DNA of 64,000 nt from Bradyrhizobium sp. SSBR45G (GCF_030159255.1 NZ_BSCT01000042.1:1-64000); one strand, 5' to 3'; shown: positions 37,688 to 47,713, counted from the stretch's first letter. The notes: a model not told the origin generated them from the letters alone. Numbers and translations are program-made.

Positions 37688-38992
37688 CTACTCGGCTGCA
37701 TCCAGCTGGTGCGGACGAGGACAGGCTTGCGCGAGCGCCTGGTCGAGGTCCTCGATGATGTCGCTGACATGCTCGATGCCGATCGAGAGGCGGATCGTCT
37801 CGGGCAGCACGCCAGCCTTGCGCTGGTCGTCCGGCGGCATCTGCCGGTGCGTGGTCGAGGCCGGGTGGCAGGCCAGCGACTTGGCATCGCCGATGTTGAC
37901 CAGCCGCGTGATCAGCTTGAGGGCGTCATAGAACGCCTTGCCGGCCTCCATGCCGCCCTTGATCCCGAAGGTGAACAGCGACGAGGCGCGGCCGTCGAGA
38001 TATTTCTGCACCAGCGTGTAATAGGGGCTGTCGGGAAATCCGGTGTAGTTGACCCAGGCCACGCGCGGATCATTGCGGAGAAATTCGGCGACCTTGCGCG
38101 CGTTCTCGACATGGCGCTCCATGCGCAGCGCCACCGTCTCGATGCCCTGCAGCAGCAGGAAGGCATTGAATGGCGACAGCACCGCGCCCATCGTCCGCTG
38201 ATAGACGCTGCGGGCACGCTGGATGTAGGCGCTGCGACCGAAATGATCGGCGTAGACCATGCCGTGATAGGACGCGTCGGGCTGGCTGAACGCAGGAAAT
38301 CGGTCGGCATGATCCTTCCAGGGGAAGTTGCCGCTGTCGACCAGCATGCCGCCCAGCGTGGTACCGTGACCGCCGAGGAATTTCGTCAGCGAATGCACCG
38401 CGATGTCGGCGCCGTAGTCGAACGGCCGCAGCAGGATCGGCGTCGCCACCGTGTTGTCGACGATCAGCGGCACGCCGTTGCGATGCGCGACCTTCGCCAG
38501 TGCCTCGATGTCGCAGACGTTGCCGGCGGGATTGCCGATCGTCTCGGCGAAAACGGCCTTGGTGTTGTCGTCGATGAGGCGCTCGATCGCGTCCGCCTGG
38601 TCGCTGTCGGCAAAGCGGCCCGTGATGCCTTGCCGCGGCAGGATGTGGCCGAGCAGCGTGTGCGTCGTGCCATAGAGCTGCGGCACCGAGACGATGTTGC
38701 CGCCGCCGTCGGCGAGATTGACGAAGGCGAAGTGCAGCGCCGCCTGCCCGGTGCCGACCGCAAGCGCGCCGACGCCGCCTTCGAGCTCGGCGACACGCTT
38801 CTCGAGCACGGCCGTGGTGGGATTGGAGATGCGGCTGTAGCGGTAGCCCTCGACTTCGAGATTGAAGAGCGCTGCGCCGTGATCGGCGCTGTCGAACGCG
38901 TAGGCTGCCGTCTGGTAGATCGGAACCGCAACGGCCTTGGTGGTCGCCTCCGGCTCATAGCCGGCGTGGATTGCAATCGTCTCGTTGCGCAT
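37688..38992 (-). CDS. metY: O-acylhomoserine sulfhydrylase (MetY-type)
   Basis: The 434-residue PLP enzyme combines O-acylhomoserine with sulfide to give homocysteine. The PLP lysine is in VHSLTKFLGGHGTTLGG. Other family blocks are AVPIYQTAAYAFDSADHGAA, YSRISNPTTAVLEKRVAELE and the C-terminal RLSIGIEHVSDIIEDLDQAL. ATG 38992 follows GGAG at 8 bases. Length and the insert around YGTTHTLLGHILPRQGI fit MetY rather than the shorter cystathionine enzymes. It is followed directly by metA. I looked for a SAM-II riboswitch upstream and do not see one. Confidence 0.92.
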   Translation of the reverse strand: MRNETIAIHAGYEPEATTKAVAVPIYQTAAYAFDSADHGAALFNLEVEGYRYSRISNPTTAVLEKRVAELEGGVGALAVGTGQAALHFAFVNLADGGGNIVSVPQLYGTTHTLLGHILPRQGITGRFADSDQADAIERLIDDNTKAVFAETIGNPAGNVCDIEALAKVAHRNGVPLIVDNTVATPILLRPFDYGADIAVHSLTKFLGGHGTTLGGMLVDSGNFPWKDHADRFPAFSQPDASYHGMVYADHFGRSAYIQRARSVYQRTMGAVLSPFNAFLLLQGIETVALRMERHVENARKVAEFLRNDPRVAWVNYTGFPDSPYYTLVQKYLDGRASSLFTFGIKGGMEAGKAFYDALKLITRLVNIGDAKSLACHPASTTHRQMPPDDQRKAGVLPETIRLSIGIEHVSDIIEDLDQALAQACPRPHQLDAAE

Positions 38993-39142
38993 CGGCGATC
39001 TCCACGCCCGCTTCAAGTGACGAAGCGAGCTGCACGTATTCCGCGAGTACCGATGTTGTAGGAGGGCAGGCGTAAAGCGGGCAATAATTCGCGACAAGAA
39101 CGACGAAATAACCCTAACGATATGTGGTCGATGAACTTCGAA

Positions 39143-40114
39143 TTAACGCGATGCGGGGCTCTGCAGGAGAGACCGGAGTTGATGTCCGATCAGTTCAAGC
39201 GCCGGTTTGGCCTGCGGCAGCAAGGCGCCCAGCGCATGGAAGTTATGAACCATGCCGCCGTGGCAGACATGCGCCACGGTGACGCCCGCTGTCGCGAGCC
39301 GCGCCGCATAGGCATTGCCTTCGTCGCGCATGGGATCGAACTCCGCGGTGTGGATGACGGCGGGTGGCAGCCCCGCGAGGTTCGGATTGCACAACGGCGA
39401 AATGGCCGGATCGTCGAGCGGAACGTCAGCGGACAGATAGTCGGCGAGATCCGCCTCCCACGTGACCTTGTCGAGCAGATAGCCGGTTCCGAACTGCTCG
39501 CGCGAAGGCCGGGCTGCGGAGAAGTCGAGCACGGGACAGATCAGGCATTGCGCGGCGATCGCGGGGGCACCGGCCGCTGCCGCGTGCTGGCAGAGGAATG
39601 CGGCGAGCGTCGCACCGGCGGAGTCGCCGCCGACCACGACCCGGTCGCTGTCGATGCCGAGCAGAGCCCCGTGACGGACGACGAACTCAACCGCGGCAAG
39701 CGCATCGTCCGCGGCTGCAGGGAACTTGTGTTCCGGCGCGAGACGGTAGTCGAACGAGATCAGCCGGCATCCGGAGGCCACAGCGAGTGCCGCGGCGACC
39801 TTGTCATGGGTGTCGATGCCGCCCGCCACCAGCCCGCCGCCGTGGAAATACACGAAGCCGGGGAGATGGGCGTCGGCGGCTCGGTGGACGATATTGTCGC
39901 CTGGATCAGGCGTATACATCCGGTAATGCAAGGCCCCGGCCGGCCCATCGCATCGGCCGTCACGGGTCGTGACCGGGCCGACATCGTTGCGCGCGAGCTG
40001 CATCAGCTTCGCGAGCGACTGACGTCGCTGTTCGGGGCTCGGACGTTCCCGCCCTCCCGGTGCAGCCGCGGCCACCATCGAAAGCAGGCGCTGGGCGCGG
40101 GGGTCGAGCGGCAT
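39143..40114 (-). CDS. Alpha/beta hydrolase (hormone-sensitive-lipase family)
   Basis: The 323-residue esterase has the family oxyanion motif HGGG in FVYFHGGGLVAGG, the nucleophile elbow GDSAG, the acid in EFDPMRDEG and the histidine in GMVHNFHALG. FDYRLAPEHKFPAA is also characteristic. It probably hydrolyses short-chain acyl esters in the cytosol; no signal peptide is seen. It is divergent from the aminotransferase at 40255. Confidence 0.92.
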   Translation of the reverse strand: MPLDPRAQRLLSMVAAAAPGGRERPSPEQRRQSLAKLMQLARNDVGPVTTRDGRCDGPAGALHYRMYTPDPGDNIVHRAADAHLPGFVYFHGGGLVAGGIDTHDKVAAALAVASGCRLISFDYRLAPEHKFPAAADDALAAVEFVVRHGALLGIDSDRVVVGGDSAGATLAAFLCQHAAAAGAPAIAAQCLICPVLDFSAARPSREQFGTGYLLDKVTWEADLADYLSADVPLDDPAISPLCNPNLAGLPPAVIHTAEFDPMRDEGNAYAARLATAGVTVAHVCHGGMVHNFHALGALLPQAKPALELIGHQLRSLLQSPASR

Positions 40115-40254
40115 CAGGGTTCCAGGTTAACCAAGGTGTCGGCTATTGTGTCAGCCAAGCGTGAATCGATGATGAGCAGGCGCGCGGCAAGGGGATCCTT
40201 AAAATCTCCACGCCAGAAGTGCAGACACCGATCTCTGCCGAACGGAGCTTCGCC

Positions 40255-41142
40255 ATGACCCCTATCGTCAAGCCTGTCAGCTACTCGCAGACCTGGACGT
40301 TCTTCGACGGGCAATGGCGTGAGGGCAACGCGCCGATCATGGGCGTTCGGACCCATGCGACCTGGCTGGCGTCCACCGTGTTCGACGGCGCTCGCGCCTT
40401 CGAAGGCGTCACGCCGGATCTCGATCGCCACTGCGCGCGGGTCAATCAGTCCGCGCTCAATTTCCGGCTCAAGCCGGTGGTCGACGTCGAGAGCTGGATG
40501 GGGCTGGCACGGGAAGGCATCGCGCGTTTCGGCGCGAAGGCGGAACTCTACATCCGTCCGATGTATTGGGCGCAGCACGGGGCTGGCGGCGGCGTGCTGT
40601 TCGATCCCGAGACCACGAACTGGTGCCTGTGCATCTACGAGGCGCCGATGCCGCAGCCGACGGGCAATGCCATCACCTTGTCGCCGTTCCGGCGGCCGAC
40701 GGCTGAATGTGCCCCGGTCGACGCCAAGGCCGCCTGCCTCTATCCCAACAATTCGCGCGCGCTGATCGAAGCGGCCTCGCGCGGCTTCAACAATTGCCTG
40801 ATGCTCGATCTGCTCGGCAACGTCGCCGAGTTCGGCAACTCCAACGTGTTCATGGTCAAGGATGGCGTCGTGTTTACGCCGGTGCCGAACGGCACGTTCC
40901 TCAACGGCATCACCCGGCAGCGCGTGATCGAGCTGCTGCGCGGGGACGGCGTCAGCGTGGTTGAGGCCACGCTGCGTTACGACGACTTCCTGACCGCCGA
41001 CGAGATCTTTTCGTCGGGCAATTTCGCCAAGCTCGCCCCGGTCATTCGCATCGACGATCGCGTGCTGCCGATCGGCCCGGTGTTCAGCCGGGCGCGCCGG
41101 CTGTATTGGGACTATGCGCATGCAGCGAGGGCCGCCGCGTAG
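40255..41142 (+). CDS. Class IV PLP aminotransferase (branched-chain type)
   Basis: The 295-residue enzyme is a fold-type IV aminotransferase. The PLP lysine is probably K158 in VDAKAACLYPNNSRA; other blocks are ASTVFDGARAFEGV, RPMYW, GNVAEFGNSNVFMVKDG, NGITRQRVIELL and the PLP-phosphate loop SGNFAKLAPV. It most likely transfers amino groups on branched-chain amino acids, though D-amino acid or related acceptors cannot be excluded. CGGAG precedes ATG 40255 by 7 bases. Its stop lies 1 base from the convergent GNAT-like gene. Confidence 0.88.
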   Translation: MTPIVKPVSYSQTWTFFDGQWREGNAPIMGVRTHATWLASTVFDGARAFEGVTPDLDRHCARVNQSALNFRLKPVVDVESWMGLAREGIARFGAKAELYIRPMYWAQHGAGGGVLFDPETTNWCLCIYEAPMPQPTGNAITLSPFRRPTAECAPVDAKAACLYPNNSRALIEAASRGFNNCLMLDLLGNVAEFGNSNVFMVKDGVVFTPVPNGTFLNGITRQRVIELLRGDGVSVVEATLRYDDFLTADEIFSSGNFAKLAPVIRIDDRVLPIGPVFSRARRLYWDYAHAARAAA

Positions 41143-41143
41143 C

Positions 41144-42025
41144 TCAGGCTCCATAGAGCGGAAGCTCGGTGTCGCTGAGATCGCCGAGCCGCGCCTGCTG
41201 AGGCCCCTTGATGTATTTCCGGCCGCGGCGGTCGGTGTAGATGCCGATGAGGCCGGCCACAGGCCCGTTGGCGTCGATCATGATCGACAGATATCCGCGC
41301 CGCAGCAGGAAGCGGCCGATCGCGCCGGCGCAAGCGACGTAGTCGGACATGTCGCGGCAGTAGATCAGCTGCATGACCGGCAGCGCGAAACGTCCCTGGC
41401 GGATGCGGACCTGCTGCAGCACCAGGGGAATGTCGCCCTGTGTCGACCTGACGACGAGGCTCAGGCAGCCATGGCGCGCGTGGCGGATCAGCAGCTCGGC
41501 TTCGTGAGGCGGGACGCCAGCCACGGACTGCATGTCTGCCGCAACCTGCTCGACCCGCGCGCCCAGGCCCGCGAGCGAGATCGCCGGCACGGAAAACAAC
41601 AGGCCGCTGCAATAGGCGCGGAAGCCCTGCGCCTCGATGATCGGCCAGGTCTGGCGAGCGGCGCTGATGTTGACGTAGGTCGCCTCGGGCCGCCGTTGTG
41701 CGATCCGGGTCAGCATCGTCGCATAGTTGCGAAAGGCCGGCTCGACATACCAGCTCGACAGGTTGCACCAGATCTGCGGTCGCGCGGCGGTGCCGCGGTC
41801 GCGATAGATCGTCAGCAGCACGCCGACCGGGCTGCCATCATTCTCGAGCAGGTAGCCGTAGCGAGGGTAGCCGTCAGGCACCGCCCGCGTCGCCTGGCGC
41901 TGCAGGCCGCCGGACCAGTAGTCGCGGGATCGCCGGGGAAAGCCGCGGGCGAGCAGATCGGCCACCGCGTCCAGATCGTGGCCTTCGATCTCGCGGCACC
42001 GGATCAGCGGCTTGAGCGCTGTCAT
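41144..42025 (-). CDS. GNAT-like N-acyltransferase, carrier-protein locus
   Basis: The 293-residue protein has a GNAT-like N-terminal half (RDYWSGGLQRQ, YLLENDGSPVGVLLTIYR, NLSSWYVEPAFRNYATMLTR, then NISAARQTWPIIEAQGFRAY) and a less conserved C-terminal half ending in a second mixed alpha/beta unit. The classical Q/RxxGxG/A acetyl-CoA loop is not clear, so the donor may be a carrier-protein thioester. It lies 38 bases after the aminoacyl-tRNA-synthetase-like ligase and is probably the last gene of that minus-strand operon, a candidate for moving the carrier-bound amino acid to its final acceptor. Confidence 0.65.
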   Translation of the reverse strand: MTALKPLIRCREIEGHDLDAVADLLARGFPRRSRDYWSGGLQRQATRAVPDGYPRYGYLLENDGSPVGVLLTIYRDRGTAARPQIWCNLSSWYVEPAFRNYATMLTRIAQRRPEATYVNISAARQTWPIIEAQGFRAYCSGLLFSVPAISLAGLGARVEQVAADMQSVAGVPPHEAELLIRHARHGCLSLVVRSTQGDIPLVLQQVRIRQGRFALPVMQLIYCRDMSDYVACAGAIGRFLLRRGYLSIMIDANGPVAGLIGIYTDRRGRKYIKGPQQARLGDLSDTELPLYGA

Positions 42026-42063
42026 GAGATGTCCTGCGCAATTCCCGCCCGGCTGCTGTTACG

Positions 42064-43026
42064 TCAGCCGACGACGTCGGGCTGGCGCTCCATCCGCAGC
42101 GCCTCGCGGACGCCCGATGGCCAGCGCGCGACGTCGATGCCGTGGGTGTGGAACAGCGCCACGGCAAGGCGGTCCATGCCGAAGGCGACGCAGCCGGTGT
42201 GGGCGGGCGCGCCTTCGGCGTCAGCAATGTCCCAGGTCGTGCCGAAATGCTCGCGATGATAGTTGAAACTCATGCAGGCCGTCGGCTGCTCCTCCGAGCG
42301 CAACGGCACCAGCAGCTCGAACTTCAGCGACTGCTGCTTCTGGCTCACCGCCTTCATCTGGCCGACGCGGCCGAAAAACGGATCGCTGGCATGATCGACG
42401 CGGAACGCCAGGCCGAGGTCGCGCGCGATCGCCTGCGCCTTCGTCATCCAGCGATCGCGGAACGCCGAGACGTCGTCCGGTGTGCCGATGCAGACATATT
42501 CGCGCATCCGGAACGACTGCAGCCGGTCGAGATGGCGCGACGGCTCGCGACGAAAGCAGTCGGCGGCGACGTCGAAGCGCAGGCCGCCGACCGGCAGCGC
42601 GCCGCGGCTCGCCGCGATCGGATAGACCGGATAACAGGCCGCGGGCGACAGCACGAGATCGGCCGGCGACAGCGACGTCGTCCAGTCTCCGCCTCTGTCG
42701 AAGCGGGCGACGGCGTCGTGGATGTCGCGCTCGGTGCCATGCAGGCCGCAGACGCAGCCGAGCAGATTGGGAAAGCTCTTGAGGTAGCCGGACTTCTCCA
42801 GCTGCGCCCGGCTCATGACCGGCGGAAAGCGCATCACCTCGGTGCCCCTCTCGCGATGACGGGTGATCAGCGCGGTGAGCTGCTCCACCACGCCTTCATA
42901 GAGCGCGGTGCGCGCATAGACGCCGTCCGCGCCCATGCGGTGGAACAACGCATCGGTGAGATGATCGAGGGCGTCGACCGGCTGGGGGGCAATCTCGGGC
43001 GACTGCGGAAGAACGGGAATCGTCAT
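42064..43026 (-). CDS. Amino acid:[carrier protein] ligase (SerRS-like)
   Basis: The 320-residue protein resembles the catalytic core of an atypical class II seryl-tRNA synthetase without a tRNA-binding domain. Motif 2-like FRREPSRHLDRLQSFRMRE and motif 3-like GCVAFGMDRLAVALF are present, and C131, E176 and C279 are positioned as zinc ligands, as in the B. japonicum glycine:carrier-protein ligase (Bll0957 type). That enzyme activates a small amino acid with ATP and loads it onto the phosphopantetheine of a carrier protein. Such a carrier is encoded close by at 44626. The gene sits between the flavoprotein and the GNAT-like gene. Specificity (glycine or alanine) is inferred from the family. 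Confidence 0.88.
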   Translation of the reverse strand: MTIPVLPQSPEIAPQPVDALDHLTDALFHRMGADGVYARTALYEGVVEQLTALITRHRERGTEVMRFPPVMSRAQLEKSGYLKSFPNLLGCVCGLHGTERDIHDAVARFDRGGDWTTSLSPADLVLSPAACYPVYPIAASRGALPVGGLRFDVAADCFRREPSRHLDRLQSFRMREYVCIGTPDDVSAFRDRWMTKAQAIARDLGLAFRVDHASDPFFGRVGQMKAVSQKQQSLKFELLVPLRSEEQPTACMSFNYHREHFGTTWDIADAEGAPAHTGCVAFGMDRLAVALFHTHGIDVARWPSGVREALRMERQPDVVG

Positions 43027-43065
43027 TGTTCAAATCCTAATGGGAACTGGCGGCAATCGGCACGA

Positions 43066-44292
43066 TCATTCGAACAGCGAGGCGGGCACCGCGCTCATCA
43101 GGTTCGCGGTCGCGATATTCGACAGAATGCGGTCGTTGTTGATCATGATCGGCGCCGACAGCACGTCGCGGAGGTGACGGCCGATCGAAAACTCGCCGTC
43201 GTTGCGATAGCCGGACAGGCCGCAGGCGCGCATCGCATGCATGACGGTCTCGACCGCGAGCTCCGAGGCCTGCACCTTGAGAAGCGTGATCGAGGATTGG
43301 AAATCGAGCGACGAGAGCGCCCGCTCGTCATATTCGTGCGCGACGAAGGCATCCATGTTGGTGACGATCATCGCGCGCAGCCGCGCCAGCGCCATCTTCG
43401 CCGCGGTGTAGTGCGCCGCGGCCGGCGGCATCTGTCCGCCAGCGCCGCGTGCTGCCTTGCGCAGGAAGCGCTGCGCGCGCTGCACGGCAGCGGCGGCGAT
43501 GCCGGCCCAAGCCGACGACCAGCTGAGATGCGCGAACGGCGTCATCGTCTGGCCGTGGATGCGGTCGTAGGATTCGGTGAACATCCGGTCGGACGGACAG
43601 TTCACCTCGAGCGCGAAGCCGGTCGAACAGGTGCCGCGCATGCCCAGCGTCTCCCAGCCCTGCGTGCGCGAGATCGTGTAGTCGTCCCTGGTCAGCGCCA
43701 GGAGAACCTGGTCGGACGCGGCGGCGCCGTCGGCGCGCCGCGCAATCGTGACGAGGCCGTCGGCTTCGGCGCCGTAGGAAATCACGGTGGCATCGCGAAG
43801 CAGCGTGATGCGGTCGCCGTCATGGCCGACCGCAGCCGCGCTGGCGCGGATATTGCCGCCATTCTGCCCCTCCGTGGTGGAGGACGCCATCAGCAGCTGC
43901 TCGGCTGCGATCCGGCGCATCAGGGATTCCATGTAGGGATTGCCGCGGCCATGACGGACCAGGCAGGCGACCTTGGTCTGGTGCATGGCGAAGATCATGG
44001 CGCTGGACGCACAGGCGCGGCCGAGCGCGTAGCAGACGTCGGCGACGTCGTGGACCGAGGCACCGAAGCCGCCGAACTCGACCGGAATCTGCATGCCGAG
44101 CAGCTTGTGCTCGCGTGCCGCATCGATCGCAGCCTTGGGGAAGCGGCCTTCGCGGTCGACCTCGTCGGCCTCGGCTGCGGCCTGGGCGGCAACGGCGTTG
44201 CTCCGCTTCACAAACAAGGAGCTGCGATCGAGCAAAAGGTTCTCACCGTCGTCGGAGGTCAGGTTGCGAAGCGCGGTTCCCTGAAGCGTCAT
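43066..44292 (-). CDS. Acyl-CoA-dehydrogenase-like flavoprotein
   Basis: The 408-residue protein has the acyl-CoA dehydrogenase fold: N-terminal helices, the substrate/FAD region EFGGFGASVHDVADVCYALG, MASSTTEGQNGGNI, and C-terminal SGYRNDGEFSIGRHLRDVLS. Where dehydrogenases usually carry the catalytic I-x-E-G-T glutamate, this protein reads APIMINNDRI, so the chemistry or the base differs. It is first in the operon with the amino acid:carrier-protein ligase, suggesting that it oxidises an aminoacyl-carrier thioester rather than a fatty acyl-CoA. ATG 44292 is chosen by alignment to family length; GGAG lies 13 bases upstream. Confidence 0.85.
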   Translation of the reverse strand: MTLQGTALRNLTSDDGENLLLDRSSLFVKRSNAVAAQAAAEADEVDREGRFPKAAIDAAREHKLLGMQIPVEFGGFGASVHDVADVCYALGRACASSAMIFAMHQTKVACLVRHGRGNPYMESLMRRIAAEQLLMASSTTEGQNGGNIRASAAAVGHDGDRITLLRDATVISYGAEADGLVTIARRADGAAASDQVLLALTRDDYTISRTQGWETLGMRGTCSTGFALEVNCPSDRMFTESYDRIHGQTMTPFAHLSWSSAWAGIAAAAVQRAQRFLRKAARGAGGQMPPAAAHYTAAKMALARLRAMIVTNMDAFVAHEYDERALSSLDFQSSITLLKVQASELAVETVMHAMRACGLSGYRNDGEFSIGRHLRDVLSAPIMINNDRILSNIATANLMSAVPASLFE

Positions 44293-44625
44293 GACCGATC
44301 TGTGCTCCGGATGTTGCCTTGTTGAGAGATCGGCACGTGAACGTCGTCGCGTGCATCGATGCCCTGCACCACAACGCAGGGTATGGATTTGATTCAAATG
44401 CGTCGACGAAATTCAGGGTAAACGCCGTGGAATCCCGGGGCAGGGGTTAATTCCGAGTTGTTCTGATCAGGAGGATTCTCTGCACCGCGTTAGCGTTAAA
44501 GTGAATTCACCAATCGAAAGGAGGCGCCGCGTAACCCTTTCGGCAACTGCGTGCGTTAGGTCTCCTTGCGCGTTCTGCCGATGCGTCGGCGGATGATCCT
44601 GACGTCGCAAGGAAGAGAGGTGGGC
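44293..44625. promoter_or_regulatory. Divergent control region of the carrier-protein locus
   Basis: These 333 bases separate the flavoprotein gene (minus) from the carrier-protein gene (plus) and must hold both promoters. GTGAATTCAC (44501-44510) is a perfect ten-base palindrome. No clear -35/-10 pair or riboswitch-like fold is recognised. Confidence 0.4.
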
Positions 44626-44898
44626 ATGTCGAGTTTCGAAGCCGATATCAGCAAGCGGATCGTCACGCTGGTGCGTGACATTCTCGCGCAGAATTCGATT
44701 TCCGCCGATGTGACGACGGACGTGAAGCTCGTCGACATCGGCCTGACGTCGATGGACATGGTCAATCTGATGCTGGGGATCGAGGCGGAGTTCGACTTCA
44801 CCATTCCGCAGGAGCTGATCACGCCGGAGAACTTCCAGTCCGTCGCGACGCTCGAGCGCCTCGTGAGCGGTCAGTTGGCGGCGGCCAAGGCGGCTTAG
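44626..44898 (+). CDS. Acyl-carrier-protein-like protein
   Basis: The 90-residue protein is a free-standing carrier protein. The phosphopantetheine serine is S42 in DIGLTSMDMVNLMLGIEAEF, where the usual DSL is replaced by TSM. Helices I and III and the acidic surface are typical. ATG 44626 follows GGAAGAGAGG. It is divergent from the flavoprotein/ligase/GNAT operon and is the expected acceptor of the ligase. It is not next to fatty-acid genes, so a housekeeping AcpP role is unlikely. Confidence 0.9.
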   Translation: MSSFEADISKRIVTLVRDILAQNSISADVTTDVKLVDIGLTSMDMVNLMLGIEAEFDFTIPQELITPENFQSVATLERLVSGQLAAAKAA

Positions 44899-44987
44899 GC
44901 CGTCACAGGCCTCGTTGGGCCCAGGCACCGCTGTTTTCAATCCGCCGCAAAACTGGCATTCTCGTCCCCGTTGGAGATGGGGACGTC

Positions 44988-45863
<876 letters not shown>

Positions 45864-45878
45864 GCCTGGAGGCGGAGG

Positions 45879-46985
45879 ATGAAGGTTGACGGCAAGCATT
45901 ACCGCAGCATCTGGCTCGATGCCGACGGCTGGTCGGTCGCGGCGATCGACCAGCGGCGGCTGCCGCATGAGCTCGTGGTGGCAAAGATCACCACCTGCGA
46001 GGAGGCCGCGGATGCGATCCGCAGCATGCTGGTCCGCGGCGCGCCCCTGATCGGCGCCACCGCCGCCTTCGGCATGGCGCTGGCGATGCGCGACGACCGC
46101 TCCGATCCGGGCATCGACCGCGCCTACGAGATGCTGATCGCGACGCGGCCGACCGCGATCAACCTGAAATGGGCGCTCGATACGATGAGCACGATGCTGC
46201 GTCGGCTGGCGCCGTCGGAGCGGCGGGATGCCGCCTATGCACGCGCTGTCGACATCGCAGGCGAGGACGTCACCATCAACCAGGGCATCGCCGCGCACGG
46301 GCTCGCGTTGATCGAGGCCGCCGCGGCCCGCAAGAAGCCCGGCGAAACGGTGAACGTGCTGACCCATTGCAACGCCGGCTGGCTGGCCACCGTCGACTGG
46401 GGCACCGCGACGGCGCCGATCTATCTCGCGCACAACAGCGGGATTCCGGTCCATGTCTGGGTCGACGAGACGCGGCCGCGCAACCAGGGCGCCTCGCTCA
46501 CCGCCTGGGAACTCGGGCACCACGGCGTCGCGCATACGGTGATCCCGGACAACACCGGTGGCCACCTGATGCAGCACGGCATGGTCGATCTCGCCATCGT
46601 CGGCACCGACCGCGTCGCCGCCAATGGCGACGTCTGCAACAAGATCGGCACCTATCTGAAGGCGCTGGCGGCGCACGACAATGGCGTGCCGTTCTATGTC
46701 GCGCTGCCGTCGCCGACGATCGATTTTGCCGTTGCCGAAGGACGGCAGATTCCGATCGAGCAGCGCAGCGCCCAGGAGGTCACGGAGATGACCGGCCGCA
46801 CCGCTGATGGCCGCATCGAGACCGTGCGCATCGTGCCGCCGGGGTCAGCGGTCGCGAACTACGGATTCGACGTGACGCCGGCACGGCTGGTGACGGGGCT
46901 GATCACCGAGCGTGGCGTGCTGCAGGCTGACGGCGCGGCGCTGGCGGCGGCGTTTCCGGAGCGGACGAAGCCAATCACCGATTAG
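45879..46985 (+). CDS. mtnA: Methylthioribose-1-phosphate isomerase
   Basis: The 368-residue enzyme converts the aldose methylthioribose 1-phosphate to the ketose. Catalytic C164 is in LTHCNAGWLATVDWGTA and D243 in IVGTDRVAANGDVCNKIGTY; RGAPLIGATAAFGMAL and VIPDNTGGHLMQHG are also diagnostic and distinguish it from eIF2B-type relatives. A strong GGAGG lies six bases upstream of the ATG. It is co-transcribed with mtnP. Confidence 0.95.
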   Translation: MKVDGKHYRSIWLDADGWSVAAIDQRRLPHELVVAKITTCEEAADAIRSMLVRGAPLIGATAAFGMALAMRDDRSDPGIDRAYEMLIATRPTAINLKWALDTMSTMLRRLAPSERRDAAYARAVDIAGEDVTINQGIAAHGLALIEAAAARKKPGETVNVLTHCNAGWLATVDWGTATAPIYLAHNSGIPVHVWVDETRPRNQGASLTAWELGHHGVAHTVIPDNTGGHLMQHGMVDLAIVGTDRVAANGDVCNKIGTYLKALAAHDNGVPFYVALPSPTIDFAVAEGRQIPIEQRSAQEVTEMTGRTADGRIETVRIVPPGSAVANYGFDVTPARLVTGLITERGVLQADGAALAAAFPERTKPITD

Positions 46986-46995
46986 CAGTGTTTCT

Positions 46996-47075
46996 GTCAT
47001 TGCGAGCGAAGCGAGGCAATCCAGGGCCATGCAACAAGCCTGGATTGCTTCGGCGCAGGAGCGCCGCGCAGTGAC
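46996..47075. repeat. Palindromic intergenic repeat (family C)
   Basis: GTCATTGCGAGCGAAGCGAG at the left and GGCGCAGGAGCGCCGCGCAGTGAC at the right flank complementary inner blocks GCAATCCAGG and CCTGGATTGC. The unit sits exactly between the convergent mtnA and HAD genes and could terminate both transcripts. Confidence 0.75.
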
Positions 47076-47077
47076 GA

Positions 47078-47713
47078 TTAGCGCAGGGTGAGTCCTGTCG
47101 CTGCTTCGAGCTCGGTCAGCGCCTGCTGCGCGCTGACCACCTTGATCGTGGTCATGCCCATCTCGCGCGCCGGCTTCAGGTTGACGCCGAGATCGTCGAG
47201 ATAGACGCAGTCGGCTGGGCTGACGCCGAGGGCCTCGGTCATCATCTGATAGATCCGCGGATCGGGCTTGCGTAGGCCGATCTTGGCGGACTCGATGACG
47301 TGGTCGAACAGCGCCATTACCTCCGCGACGTAGAACGAGCGTCCACCCTGGCTGCCGATCGCGTTGGCCGGCAGATTGTTGGTGATGCAGCCGGTCTTGC
47401 ACTCCGACTTGATACGACGCAGCGCCTCGACCATGTCGGGGCGGAGGTCGCCCGCGAGCAGTGGCAGCACCTCGCGGCCGTTGACGGCGGCGCCACCGAG
47501 CGCCAGCGACTCCTCGGCGAACAGGCGATCGAACGTGTCGAGATCAATCTCGGCGCGCTCGAATTTCGCCCAGGCGTTTTCGAGATGGTTGGCGGCGTTG
47601 GTGTTGCGGATGATGTCGACGGGAAGGCCGCGCTCTTTTTCGAACCGCGCGAAGGCCTCGAACGGCGATGTCGTCATCACGCCACCGAAATCAAAGATCA
47701 CCGCCTCGACCAT
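47078..47713 (-). CDS. HAD-superfamily hydrolase (subfamily IA)
   Basis: The 211-residue phosphatase-like protein has the nucleophile motif FDFGGV in VIFDFGGVMTTSP (the usual second acidic residue position is glycine in this subgroup), the motif II threonine in TGCITNNLP, the lysine region GLRKPDPRIYQMM and the acidic motif in CVYLDDLGVNLKPA. It resembles the N-terminal phosphatase domain of soluble epoxide hydrolase and the ACAD10-like phosphatases. The substrate is unknown; proximity to mtnPA suggests but does not prove a salvage link. Confidence 0.88.
   Translation of the reverse strand: MVEAVIFDFGGVMTTSPFEAFARFEKERGLPVDIIRNTNAANHLENAWAKFERAEIDLDTFDRLFAEESLALGGAAVNGREVLPLLAGDLRPDMVEALRRIKSECKTGCITNNLPANAIGSQGGRSFYVAEVMALFDHVIESAKIGLRKPDPRIYQMMTEALGVSPADCVYLDDLGVNLKPAREMGMTTIKVVSAQQALTELEAATGLTLR

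Noticed and set aside
38993..39120. A possible SAM-II riboswitch upstream of metY
   Set aside because: The region lacks the conserved pseudoknot blocks (TGATTT-like start and GCTAAA-like end) and has no matching stem.
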